Made by a program: the position numbers and the translations under genes
The notes under the pieces: model-generated
Databases searched by the model: none
Seen by the model: only the letters and a program-made list of their open reading frames with translations
What the model was told of the DNA's origin: nothing
Part shown: in pieces, positions 9,712-18,039 of the stretch
How the letters are laid out: every line of letters begins with the position of its first letter
How positions within the stretch are numbered: position 1 is the first letter of the stretch
Assembly: GCF_000005825.2 (NCBI RefSeq)
Contig: NC_013791.2
Coordinates: forward strand, 3,410,001-3,474,000
DNA: 64,000 bases
Source of the DNA: Alkalihalophilus pseudofirmus OF4
GTDB lineage: Bacteria > Bacillota > Bacilli > Bacillales > Bacillaceae_D
Direction of reading: 5' to 3'

Positions 9712-10451
9712 TTTTTCGCCCTTCTCTTCTCACGCAGCACTTTGCCTGCAAAGATAGGCAGCGCAAGCATCCTCTTCCATCTAGAAGGCTGCTTTACGAG
9801 GCGGTAAAACCATTCAAGATGAACCTTCTGCCAAAACTCAGGAGCTCGCTGTACCTCACCTGCCAGCACATCAAAGCTTCCGCCAATCCCCATGAAAAGC
9901 CCCTTATCAAATTGGTCCATCCGCTCTGCAATCCATTTTTCCTGACGCGGAAATCCTAATGCAAGAAAAACCATATCCGGCTTCTTTTCTTTTATTTCAT
10001 CTTCAATCGTCGTCTCTGACCAATCAAAGAATCCATGATGAGAACCTGCAATAACTACATTCGGGAACTGACGATTTATTTCTGCAATTGTCTTTTGCAG
10101 AACTTCATCCTTTGCCCCTAATAAATAGATTGAATATGACTTCTCATTTGCAAGTGCGAGCAGGTCCATAAATGTATCAAACCCCGTCACTCGCTCTGGA
10201 AGCGGATGACCTAGCATACCGGCTGCTTTCACTACACCGATTCCGTCTGCTGTTATATAGGTCGCACGATCAAGATACTCTCTGTACGTCTTATCTTCAT
10301 ATGCATGAAGCACAATTTCAGGATTAGCTGTTACGACAAATGTTTTATCTTCCTTATTAAGATGCTCACCGAGGCGAGCCACAAATTGATCTTTAGTCGT
10401 GTTAATAAAAGGAACGCCAAGAACTTCAACAAATCGTTCTGACAAAGTCAA
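9708..10451 (-). CDS. WecG/TagA/CpsF family glycosyltransferase
   Basis: A GT26-type transferase that in characterised relatives adds N-acetylmannosamine to lipid-linked GlcNAc, the second step after TagO. The 247 residues contain the family hallmarks TANPEIV, ITADGIGVVKAA, YLLGAKDEVL, FLALGFPRQEKWI and MGIGGSFDVLAGEVQRAPEF, ending with the LEWFYRL segment. No membrane helix is seen. The start is TTG (10451); the only upstream ATG in range runs into a stop. It is the first gene of the operon and lies divergent to secA2, with 233 bp between. Sugar specificity cannot be confirmed. Besides a secondary polymer it could serve wall teichoic acid, but the csaB context favours the former. Confidence 0.92.
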   Translation of the reverse strand: MTLSERFVEVLGVPFINTTKDQFVARLGEHLNKEDKTFVVTANPEIVLHAYEDKTYREYLDRATYITADGIGVVKAAGMLGHPLPERVTGFDTFMDLLALANEKSYSIYLLGAKDEVLQKTIAEINRQFPNVVIAGSHHGFFDWSETTIEDEIKEKKPDMVFLALGFPRQEKWIAERMDQFDKGLFMGIGGSFDVLAGEVQRAPEFWQKVHLEWFYRLVKQPSRWKRMLALPIFAGKVLREKRRAKK

Positions 10452-10623
10452 TCACCAACTTCTGTATTTTTATGGAACATAGATGTTACTACATAATACT
10501 CCTAGCAAATCATATCAAAAAACAACAAAGGATGGAATTACCTTTTCAAATCATTCATGATTTCACCAAATCCCCCAAAATAATTTCCTTATATTTCTAC
10601 ATACTTCTATTATCTTCTACTCT

Positions 10624-10652
10624 ATTAAACAATCGGCGCATCATGTTATACT
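10624..10652 (+). promoter_or_regulatory. Possible secA2 promoter
   Basis: A good -10 box (TATACT) lies 32 bp before the secA2 ATG. The matching -35 (ATTAAA at 17 bp) is poor, so it may depend on an activator or be misread. The rest of this 233-bp divergent region also has to hold the promoter of the leftward polymer operon, which was not identified. Confidence 0.35.
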
Positions 10653-10684
10653 AGGAAATGATGACAAATTAAGGAGAGAACGTT

Positions 10685-13051
10685 ATGTTACGCTCAATTA
10701 AAAAGCTGATTGGTGACTCTCAGCAGCGAAAAATAAAGTCATATGAAAAAGTGGTAGCGAAGATCAATGAACTCGAGCCACATATGGAAAAGCTGTCAGA
10801 TGAAGAATTACGTCAAAAAACTTCCCTATTTAAGGAACAAATACAAAACGGTACCTCTATTAATGAATTAAAAGCAGAAGCTTTCGCTGTGGTCCGTGAA
10901 GCCTCAAAGCGCGTCCTTGGGCTGCGCCATTATGATTCACAATTAATCGGAGGCTTGGCATTAAGTGAAGGAAATATCTCAGAAATGCCAACAGGAGAAG
11001 GAAAAACACTTGTTGCCTCTCTTCCAAGTTACTTACGTGCCCTTGAAGGAAAAGGTGTCCATGTTATCACTGTAAATGAATACCTTGCAAGTCGTGACCG
11101 TGAAATTATCGGACCGGTTCATGAGTTCCTTGGCTTAAAAGTTGGGTTAAACGTTCCAATGATCTCACCAGAAGAGAAGAAACTAGCTTATGACGCTGAT
11201 ATTACATATGGTGTCGGAAATGAGTTTGGATTCGACTATTTAAGAGGGAACATGGTCTATGCAACAAGCCAGCGTGTACAGCGCCCTTATCATTTCGCCA
11301 TAATTGATGAGATTGATTCGGTTTTAATTGATGAAGCAAAGACTCCGCTTATCATTGCTGCGAAAACGCAAGTAAGTCCTAACCTTTATCATATTTGTGC
11401 AAAAGTGGCACGCAGCTTCAAAGAAAATGATGACTATATGTACGACCCTCTTCTTAAAGCCGCAAGCTTAACCGATAACGGTATCACAAAGATTGAACGT
11501 GCTTTTGGAGTCGATAATCTATATGACCTTGAGCACCACACGCTTTATCACTTTATGATACAAGCCTTACGTGCACGGGTGATGTTTAAGCTAGATGTAG
11601 ACTACATTGTAAAAGAGGGCGAAATTCAGCTCGTTGATATGTTCACAGGCCGTATTATGGAAGGCAGAACATTCAGCGATGGTCTGCATCAAGCTCTTGA
11701 AGCCAAAGAAGGCCTTGAAATTACTGAAGAAAACAAAACTCAAGCTTCGATCACGATTCAAAACTACTTCCGTATGTACCCTAACCTTTGCGGGATGACA
11801 GGTACAGCTAAAACGGAAGAACGTGAATTTAGAATGGTATACGGCATGGATGTTATTCAAGTACCAACCAATAAGCCGCGCATCCGTGAAGACCGTAATG
11901 ATCTTGTATTTGCAACGAGCGAAGATAAGTATAAGGCAGTTGCAGCAGAAGTGGAAGAACGCCATAAAACAGGACAGCCTGTCTTAATTGGTACAACATC
12001 AATCATTCAATCAGAAACAATGGCGAGCTACCTTGATGACAAAAAGATTCCTTATGAACTTCTTAACGCGAAGAGTGTGGAAAAAGAAGTCCAGTTGATC
12101 TCTCTTGCCGGTCAAAAAAATCAAGTGACGATTGCAACAAACATGGCAGGCCGCGGGACAGATATTATGCTGGGCCAGGGTGTCCATGAGCTCGGTGGAC
12201 TGTATGTAATCGGTACCGAGCGCCATGAAAGCAAGCGAATCGATAACCAATTAAGAGGACGCTCCGGACGACAAGGTGATCCAGGCGAATCTCAATTCAT
12301 CATCTCCATTGAAGACGAACTTTTATTGCGCTTTGGCGGAGAAATGATTGAAGCATTTAAAGAAGAGATAAAAACGGACGACAACGGACTAGTCCAAAAT
12401 GAAAACATAAACAAATTAGTTGATAAAATTCAGAAGATGTCTGAGGACCATAACTACTCAGCTCGTGAGTACACATTAAAGCTTGATGACATTATTAATG
12501 AACAGCGGGAAGTTATTTACAAGCTTCGTAATAAACTGCTGGAGTCAGAGAATAACTTTGACACGGTACGCGAAATGATTGATACGACGTGGAAAGACTA
12601 CGTGGATCATTATTGTGCAGACGAGCTTCTTCCTGAAGAATGGAATCTTGAGGAACTAACTCAGCGCATTCAATTAATCCTGCCTACGTTTAAAGGATTT
12701 ACTCAACGCCCTGATGAGAAAAAGGAAGTACAAGCATATATCACTGCGACATACGAGCAATTTATAGGTGACGTTGAACCGCTGCATGAGCAGGAAAAAA
12801 TCCGTATCCAAATCGATCGAATTTTACTATCTAACCTAGACATACATTGGACGCAGCATCTTGAAGAAATGAACCGCTTAAAAGAAGGAATTGGTCTGCG
12901 CAGCTACGGTCAAGAAGATCCGATGCGCATCTACACACGTGAAGGATTCGAGCTTTTCACCATGATGTACAAGACCTTACAGCGTAATTCAAGCATCCAG
13001 TACTCAAAAATGACTACTCGTTATTTAAGTGTAACCACCAAGGAGGACTAA
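10685..13051 (+). CDS. secA2: Accessory Sec translocase ATPase SecA2
   Basis: A motor ATPase that drives export of a subset of proteins through SecYEG; in B. anthracis SecA2 exports S-layer proteins. The 788 residues are shorter than housekeeping SecA (about 840) and lack the C-terminal Cys-rich zinc motif. SecA signatures are Walker A MPTGEGKTLVA (GEGKT at residues 104-108), the Walker B region IIDEIDSVLIDEAKTPLII, the FRMYPNLCGMTGTA segment, TNMAGRGTDIMLG and IDNQLRGRSGRQGDPGESQF. The protein is therefore a complete motor. It has an AAGGAGA ribosome binding site and is followed after 6 bp by slaP, the pairing known from the S-layer locus of the B. cereus group. SLH and other long secreted proteins in this window are its likely cargo (inference). 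Confidence 0.95.
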   Translation: MLRSIKKLIGDSQQRKIKSYEKVVAKINELEPHMEKLSDEELRQKTSLFKEQIQNGTSINELKAEAFAVVREASKRVLGLRHYDSQLIGGLALSEGNISEMPTGEGKTLVASLPSYLRALEGKGVHVITVNEYLASRDREIIGPVHEFLGLKVGLNVPMISPEEKKLAYDADITYGVGNEFGFDYLRGNMVYATSQRVQRPYHFAIIDEIDSVLIDEAKTPLIIAAKTQVSPNLYHICAKVARSFKENDDYMYDPLLKAASLTDNGITKIERAFGVDNLYDLEHHTLYHFMIQALRARVMFKLDVDYIVKEGEIQLVDMFTGRIMEGRTFSDGLHQALEAKEGLEITEENKTQASITIQNYFRMYPNLCGMTGTAKTEEREFRMVYGMDVIQVPTNKPRIREDRNDLVFATSEDKYKAVAAEVEERHKTGQPVLIGTTSIIQSETMASYLDDKKIPYELLNAKSVEKEVQLISLAGQKNQVTIATNMAGRGTDIMLGQGVHELGGLYVIGTERHESKRIDNQLRGRSGRQGDPGESQFIISIEDELLLRFGGEMIEAFKEEIKTDDNGLVQNENINKLVDKIQKMSEDHNYSAREYTLKLDDIINEQREVIYKLRNKLLESENNFDTVREMIDTTWKDYVDHYCADELLPEEWNLEELTQRIQLILPTFKGFTQRPDEKKEVQAYITATYEQFIGDVEPLHEQEKIRIQIDRILLSNLDIHWTQHLEEMNRLKEGIGLRSYGQEDPMRIYTREGFELFTMMYKTLQRNSSIQYSKMTTRYLSVTTKED

Positions 13052-13057
13052 TCTAGC

Positions 13058-13966
13058 ATGCTACCATTTTTCAACAAAAATAAAGACAACAAGCCAAAAC
13101 TAGAAGGAAAAGAAAGTGCTGTTTCAACTGAAGAATTATTAAATGAAACAAGCGAAGAATCAGCGGATGAATCAATCTCAACCGCTTTATCGATTCACCC
13201 AGCCTGGAATGTAGCAAAAGAAGATCAATATGCGTTTCAATTCCTTAACATGGAGCTTGAAGATTTAAAGCCTAATCAATTATCTCTATCTGGAATAAGC
13301 TTAATGCAAGTGGAAGAAGATCAATTCCGCGCTTCTGCTTTTATTAGAAGCAGTCTTGACAAAGCGATCCAGCTGCAAGAAGTAACCCTTGTTCTTCTAG
13401 ATGAAAAGGATCAAGTATTAGGACGTAAGGCGTTTGATTTAAGTGAAGTAGGAGAAATCCCTGCAAGAAGCAGCCGCCCTTGGCATTTTTTCTTCACAAC
13501 TAAGGATTTATTTACTACAGATCTACCGGCTTCTGGCTGGAAGCTTGCGTTCCAACTTAATCCATCAGCACGAAAGCATTCACTAGAGCTAGCAGACTCA
13601 TGGAAAAAATCTCTAGCGAAAGAAAGCAAACAGAAGCTAGAAGAAATGGTTGAAAACCTAGAGCCTCCTAAAAAAGGTGAGGTTAATTTCATGGGACTTC
13701 AAGCAAAGAAACAAGAAACAGGTGACTTGCATATTACTATGCTTGTCCGCAACGGAAGTGAAAAAACGATCAACCTTGAGCAGATTCCTTTAAATGTTGA
13801 GGATGCAACAGGTGAAGTTGTTGCGACCGGCGGATTTAAGTTAGAGGACTTTAAAGTGAGCGCTAATACTAGTAAGCCATGGACATTCATTTTCCCTAAA
13901 TCAATGGTCAAAAAGGATACACCAGACCTAAGTAAGTGGAAAGCTTACCCACCAAACCAAAAATAA
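13058..13966 (+). CDS. slaP: Accessory Sec system S-layer assembly protein SlaP
   Basis: A cytoplasmic 302-residue protein without signal peptide or membrane helix. It starts MLPFFNKNKDNK, has an acidic low-complexity segment and then two similar domains (about residues 60-165 and 195-300). Each domain contains a WxF-type strand (SRPWHFFFTTKDLF and SKPWTFIFPKSMV). This duplicated arrangement and the position directly after secA2 fit SlaP, the accessory factor for SecA2-dependent S-layer protein secretion in B. anthracis. It is translated from an AAGGAGG that overlaps the end of secA2, so the two are coupled. Its mechanism is not established. A strong terminator follows. Confidence 0.9.
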   Translation: MLPFFNKNKDNKPKLEGKESAVSTEELLNETSEESADESISTALSIHPAWNVAKEDQYAFQFLNMELEDLKPNQLSLSGISLMQVEEDQFRASAFIRSSLDKAIQLQEVTLVLLDEKDQVLGRKAFDLSEVGEIPARSSRPWHFFFTTKDLFTTDLPASGWKLAFQLNPSARKHSLELADSWKKSLAKESKQKLEEMVENLEPPKKGEVNFMGLQAKKQETGDLHITMLVRNGSEKTINLEQIPLNVEDATGEVVATGGFKLEDFKVSANTSKPWTFIFPKSMVKKDTPDLSKWKAYPPNQK

Positions 13967-13971
13967 TGAAG

Positions 13972-13998
13972 AAACTCCCCGCCGTAGCGGGGAGTTTT
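13972..13998 (+). terminator. Terminator of secA2-slaP
   Basis: The GC-rich stem AAACTCCCCGC/GCGGGGAGTTT with a four-base CGTA loop runs into a T tract. Confidence 0.95.
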
Positions 13999-14025
13999 TG
14001 TGTTAGGCCAAGGTGACATGCTAGG

Positions 14026-14240
14026 CGGCCTCAGATGATTGGGCCGATTCAGCTCACTTATGCGCCTGTCTCAGAGCTAATTGAGCGGCTCTCTCACTTT
14101 ATTGCGTTCGTTCACCTGTTAATTGCGTCACTCCGGCTTTTATGCGTCGGTTCAACCTGATATTGCGTCGCTCGCTGCTGCTTATGCGTCCATTCTAGCT
14201 ATAATTGCGCCGGTTGACTTCACTCCCCGATTGACCTCAC
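14026..14240. repeat. Degenerate 21-bp repeat array, copy A
   Basis: About ten tandem units of 19-26 bp (mostly 20-22), most beginning ATTGCGTC or ATGCGTC (variants ATTGAGCGG, ATGCGCC, ATTGCGCC) followed by a variable C/T-rich half. The tail order is ATTGCGTC, ATGCGTC, ATTGCGTC, ATGCGTCCATTC, ATTGCGCC. Because the unit is close to a multiple of three, it stays open in some frames, but no ribosome binding site or codon conservation supports a gene. The array fills the gap between the secA2-slaP terminator and the convergent amidase terminator. Related arrays lie near 32950, 38670 and 52460. Confidence 0.8.
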
Positions 14241-14273
14241 GCGCCGGCACACCACGCCTCACGCCACAGCACC

Positions 14274-14301
14274 AAAAAACCGCCGACTCCCATCGGCGGT
14301 T
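14274..14301 (-). terminator. Terminator of the amidase gene
   Basis: On the minus strand AACCGCCGA/TCGGCGGTT forms a stem followed by six Ts, 8 bp after the stop codon. Confidence 0.93.
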
Positions 14302-14308
14302 CACATCC

Positions 14309-16024
14309 TTACTTATAATAATCCACAACACCTTCTAAAATCGCTTCAGCAGATCGTTGACGGAACGAATCCGTCTTCAGCTTAGCTGCATCTTGCGAGT
14401 TAGAAATAAACGCGAGCTCGAGCAATACGCTTGGCATTCTTGCTTGTCTTATGACTTGGAAGCCGGCTGTCTTAACTCCTCGGTCGCGCGTACCTAATTT
14501 ATCAATGAGATGGCCATGAATCGCGTGAGCAAGCTTCTCGCTTCCGGCTGAGGCATAGGTTGCATCCCAATACGTTTCTGTCCCATTGGCAGAAGTTGCG
14601 GTGGCAGCATTGGCATGGATGCTAATAAACAAATCCGCATTCGCATCATTGGCTACTTTCACGCGGTCAGATAAAGTCGGGTACACATCCGTGTCTCTCG
14701 TCATAATCACATGAGCACCAGCAGCCAGCAAGAGCTTCTCTGCACGCTGAGCCACATCTAGAGCAATCTCCTTTTCCTGCAATCCGTTCCCGACTGCCCC
14801 AGGGTCACTTCCGCCATGGCCAGGATCGATCACAATCTTCTTCCCTGATAAAGAACCGCCTTGACGAACGGGACTAACGTTTATAATTAACTCTGCTGTT
14901 GTATGAGATATGGAGGCCTGGTATCCATCTGCTACCCTGAACGACATCCCTTTTCCTGCTGATTGATTAACAGCCGATACTTGACTCATTCCATTAACAG
15001 ATGATGCTACGATCGGCATCTCAGCAGCATTGGTTGTAATCGTTCGCAGCGTTCCGTTTTGTTGATGCGATGTATTGACGACACCACCAATTTTCGCCCA
15101 TGAAAGAGTAGTCACATCCCCGACTTTCGTTACTTTAGGTTGGCCTAACAGACGCTTTTGGACACCATTTTGATACAGATCTAAATAATAGGAATGAACA
15201 TAGGCATCTCTGCCATTAAAAGTGATTTTAGCCCAACGGTCATCAAAGCTATGTACTTCTACTGTTTGTCCGCTTGTTAAACGCCCTAAGGAAGCATGAC
15301 TAGTATCAGGTCCCGAGCGCACATTTAATGTATCAGCTCGTGCAACAGTCCCGCTATACACACCAGTTGAACCTGCACTTTGTGTTTCTCTTGTAATTCT
15401 TACTTCACGAGCTTGCTGATTCCAGTTTACATCCGCTCCAAAGGTTTCTGAAAAGAAACGAAGAGGTATAACTGTACGTTGTTCAAATAAATGAGGTGCT
15501 GGTGAAACAGTCACCGAACGGTTATTTACAATCGTATTCGTATTATCTAAAGTAAATAATACTTCTGTGCCTCGATCTGATGCCCATACTTGTCTTTCTT
15601 GATGACGCCATTTGACATCTATATCTAATGCTTCTCCTATCGCTCTAAAAGGCAGCAACACTCGATTATCAATCATTGGTACCTGTGAGATATCCAGATC
15701 CAGCCTCTCACCATTCACAAATATTTTAATATCACCGTTGGCAGGCTGTTGGGTAGATGACACTCTTATGTAATCTTGATGAACATAACCTTTTTGATTT
15801 CCATATGTAATCTCATACCATGATGGAACAGATCTTAGAATCACTACTTTGTCATTTACTTTTAGTGAGCCGATAGAGTTGGCTTGAGAAGATGGTTCAG
15901 CTCTCACATGCAATGAGGTAGCTGTTACAACTCCCTCTTTTGATGAAGCATCAACTGTTTCAAGAGGGCTGAATACAGAAACGAGAATAAACATAAGTAA
16001 AAAGACTATACTGCGTTTAGTCAT
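14309..16024 (-). CDS. Secreted N-acetylmuramoyl-L-alanine amidase with SH3b and PF07833 domains
   Basis: A zinc hydrolase that cuts the MurNAc-L-Ala bond of peptidoglycan. Domain order: signal peptide (1-27), bacterial SH3 domain (about 30-90), copper-amine-oxidase-N-terminal-like module (PF07833 type, about 100-212, with NRVLLPFRAIGEAL and RTVIPLRFFSETFGA repeats), second SH3 domain (about 220-285), a beta-rich linker (about 290-385) and the Amidase_3 domain (395-571). Expected zinc ligands are His403 (DPGHGG), Glu417 and His470 (SIHANA), with catalytic Glu536 (LLELAFIS). All are present, so it should be active. It lacks SLH domains; SH3b and PF07833 are presumably its wall-binding parts. 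Translation from ATG with AGGGGG upstream. Confidence 0.93.
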   Translation of the reverse strand: MTKRSIVFLLMFILVSVFSPLETVDASSKEGVVTATSLHVRAEPSSQANSIGSLKVNDKVVILRSVPSWYEITYGNQKGYVHQDYIRVSSTQQPANGDIKIFVNGERLDLDISQVPMIDNRVLLPFRAIGEALDIDVKWRHQERQVWASDRGTEVLFTLDNTNTIVNNRSVTVSPAPHLFEQRTVIPLRFFSETFGADVNWNQQAREVRITRETQSAGSTGVYSGTVARADTLNVRSGPDTSHASLGRLTSGQTVEVHSFDDRWAKITFNGRDAYVHSYYLDLYQNGVQKRLLGQPKVTKVGDVTTLSWAKIGGVVNTSHQQNGTLRTITTNAAEMPIVASSVNGMSQVSAVNQSAGKGMSFRVADGYQASISHTTAELIINVSPVRQGGSLSGKKIVIDPGHGGSDPGAVGNGLQEKEIALDVAQRAEKLLLAAGAHVIMTRDTDVYPTLSDRVKVANDANADLFISIHANAATATSANGTETYWDATYASAGSEKLAHAIHGHLIDKLGTRDRGVKTAGFQVIRQARMPSVLLELAFISNSQDAAKLKTDSFRQRSAEAILEGVVDYYK

Positions 16025-16090
16025 AGGAATATATACCCCCTAAATAATTTTAAAAAAGAGAGGTAACACACTGCTACCCCTCTATTTTAT

Positions 16091-18007
16091 TTAACGCTTC
16101 ATAATGTTGATTGGTTCAAGATAACTTCCGTGTACGTAGCCATACTGGTGATCTTTATGATCAGAGAAAATCTGATACCAGGTTGCACCCGCTTGATTTC
16201 TGCCAGGTACGTAAGCAACATAATGACCTGCTTTTGGGAACTGGAATTGCGCGGCTGAACTAGTTGACGCATCAGAGCGAACGTATAGTCCAGCTGTCGT
16301 TGTTTTCGCAATTGTATAGTAGCCATAATCTTTCTTGCCTAAAAAGTTATCTGCACGATACATATGACTAGCAATTTTCTGACCCCAAAGCGGATCTGAG
16401 GCATAATTAACATTCATACCATGCCCTTTCAAACCAAGCACCGCACCGCGGTACTGATCCCCGCCTGGAGTTAAGTAGCGGTTGTTCATTGAGTTTGCGA
16501 CATGATGAATGGATTCTTCGAAACTATTAAACGGCTTCGCATTTCCGAGCGGATCACTATCATAGGCTCCGTAACCGAATAGATTTTTACGCTGCTCTGC
16601 TATCACACTTAGTCCATAGCTGCTTTCATGAATCGCTTTTCCAAATAAATAGAGAGCATTAATTCCGTATTTCTCCTGTGCCTCAATAAACACATGTCCA
16701 AGATTTAAAAGCGGGCTGTCTGTTGCTACATTTTTACCGTTAATTGTTTGGTTAACAGATGCGATGTAGCGGTTCAAATCTTCTGCTGTATAATTAGTCT
16801 TCGTGCGAAGCGGCAGGAAGTTAAAGTATTGATACGCAGTGCCAACTTTTTGGCCTGACACGTTGAAGAAATCATATCCGTTTAGACTGTAATAGACTTG
16901 TCCATTTTGCATAAAGGAAGGAGCATCTGAATAGGGCCGTGCCCATTCATATTCTCCTTTTAGGTGGTCAAACCCTCTGTAATGCAGGACTCCGTTCGTT
17001 ACCGTATATTGAGCGCGGCCTTTTTGAAGTTCAGTTGGAAGCAGCCAAGCTTCAGATTGGCGAATATACCCTTCTCCGTCAGCATAGCGGACGTGCACCC
17101 AATTTTCATCTGCATTAATATATTGAAGCTCTGTCCCTTTAACAACATAGGTCAGCTGGCTTGTCTTAGCAGCATTCATAATCCTTACAATTTCTTGACC
17201 TGCAGGCGGATTTGCAACCACTAACCCGTTCTTCATCTTCATAAGGTTCTGCCCTTGGTAAATAAGATCTTTACCAGTATTTGCTGCTTGTTGATACGTC
17301 AGATAAGCTTGTGTATCTAATCTCACTTGTCCGTTTACAATCGTACCTGTTTTATATAAATCATTTAGACTATCACCAGACTCTAAGACTTGAAGCATAC
17401 GTACAATAAACGCAGCAGCATGTGCACGGGTAGCATCATCTTTAGGACCAAAACGCAGCCTTTGATTACTGGTTGGGATCCCGTGAATAATTCCTAAATA
17501 GGTGTTATTCGCTACCGCCTCTCTAAAATTAGGATGAATCTGCTCAACATCTGTAAAAGTTAAAGCCGCAGGTGTCAAAGACATGCCCTCATATTCTAAA
17601 GCACGACTAATCATCGCAGCCATTTGTTCCCTTGTTATGTTACGTTCAGGATAAAACGAACCATTTGGGTAACCCGCAACAATTCCACTCGCAGCTGTTC
17701 TTCCTATCCCTTGAGCAAGAGGGTGACTTTGGGGAACATCCTCAAAGTTTGAAACACCATTTGGAAGAGACAATGCTCTTGCTACAAATGTTGCAAATTG
17801 AGCACGGTTCACTCTATCATCTGGTCCAAATCTACCTGGCCCGTAGCCTTTTAAGATACCTCTGTTCACCGCTTCTCTCATTTCCGCTTCCAATGAATGG
17901 CCTGTTAAATCATCCTGCACTTGAGCCACCATTTTATTTGGAGCATATATTAAAAACGAAGAAAAAAATAACACGGTGACAAGCATCAGTTGTATACACT
18001 TCTTCAT
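16091..18007 (-). CDS. SLH-anchored endo-beta-N-acetylglucosaminidase
   Basis: Peptidoglycan glucosaminidase of the GH73/LytD type. After a signal peptide (about 1-28) come three SLH domains (about 35-205; the motifs NRAQFATFVARAL, TREQMAAMISRAL and TRAHAAAFIVRML mark the three helices). A SH3-like region follows (about 260-320), then the glucosaminidase domain (about 430-560) with KAIHESSYGLS carrying the expected catalytic Glu and the NLFGYGAYD motif. The protein ends in a C-terminal SH3b domain (about 570-635). SLH domains would hold it on the pyruvylated polymer made by the csaB operon. It is 66 bp downstream of the amidase reading frame in the opposite transcriptional order, has its own GAGGGGAG ribosome binding site, and may share transcripts with its neighbours since no terminator separates them. 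Confidence 0.92.
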   Translation of the reverse strand: MKKCIQLMLVTVLFFSSFLIYAPNKMVAQVQDDLTGHSLEAEMREAVNRGILKGYGPGRFGPDDRVNRAQFATFVARALSLPNGVSNFEDVPQSHPLAQGIGRTAASGIVAGYPNGSFYPERNITREQMAAMISRALEYEGMSLTPAALTFTDVEQIHPNFREAVANNTYLGIIHGIPTSNQRLRFGPKDDATRAHAAAFIVRMLQVLESGDSLNDLYKTGTIVNGQVRLDTQAYLTYQQAANTGKDLIYQGQNLMKMKNGLVVANPPAGQEIVRIMNAAKTSQLTYVVKGTELQYINADENWVHVRYADGEGYIRQSEAWLLPTELQKGRAQYTVTNGVLHYRGFDHLKGEYEWARPYSDAPSFMQNGQVYYSLNGYDFFNVSGQKVGTAYQYFNFLPLRTKTNYTAEDLNRYIASVNQTINGKNVATDSPLLNLGHVFIEAQEKYGINALYLFGKAIHESSYGLSVIAEQRKNLFGYGAYDSDPLGNAKPFNSFEESIHHVANSMNNRYLTPGGDQYRGAVLGLKGHGMNVNYASDPLWGQKIASHMYRADNFLGKKDYGYYTIAKTTTAGLYVRSDASTSSAAQFQFPKAGHYVAYVPGRNQAGATWYQIFSDHKDHQYGYVHGSYLEPINIMKR

Positions 18008-18039
18008 ATCTATTTTCTCCCCTCGACCTGTCTATTAAA

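Noticed and set aside
14026-14240. CRISPR array
   Set aside because: Units are short (about 21 bp), both halves vary, there is no exact repeat with unique spacers and no cas gene in the window.
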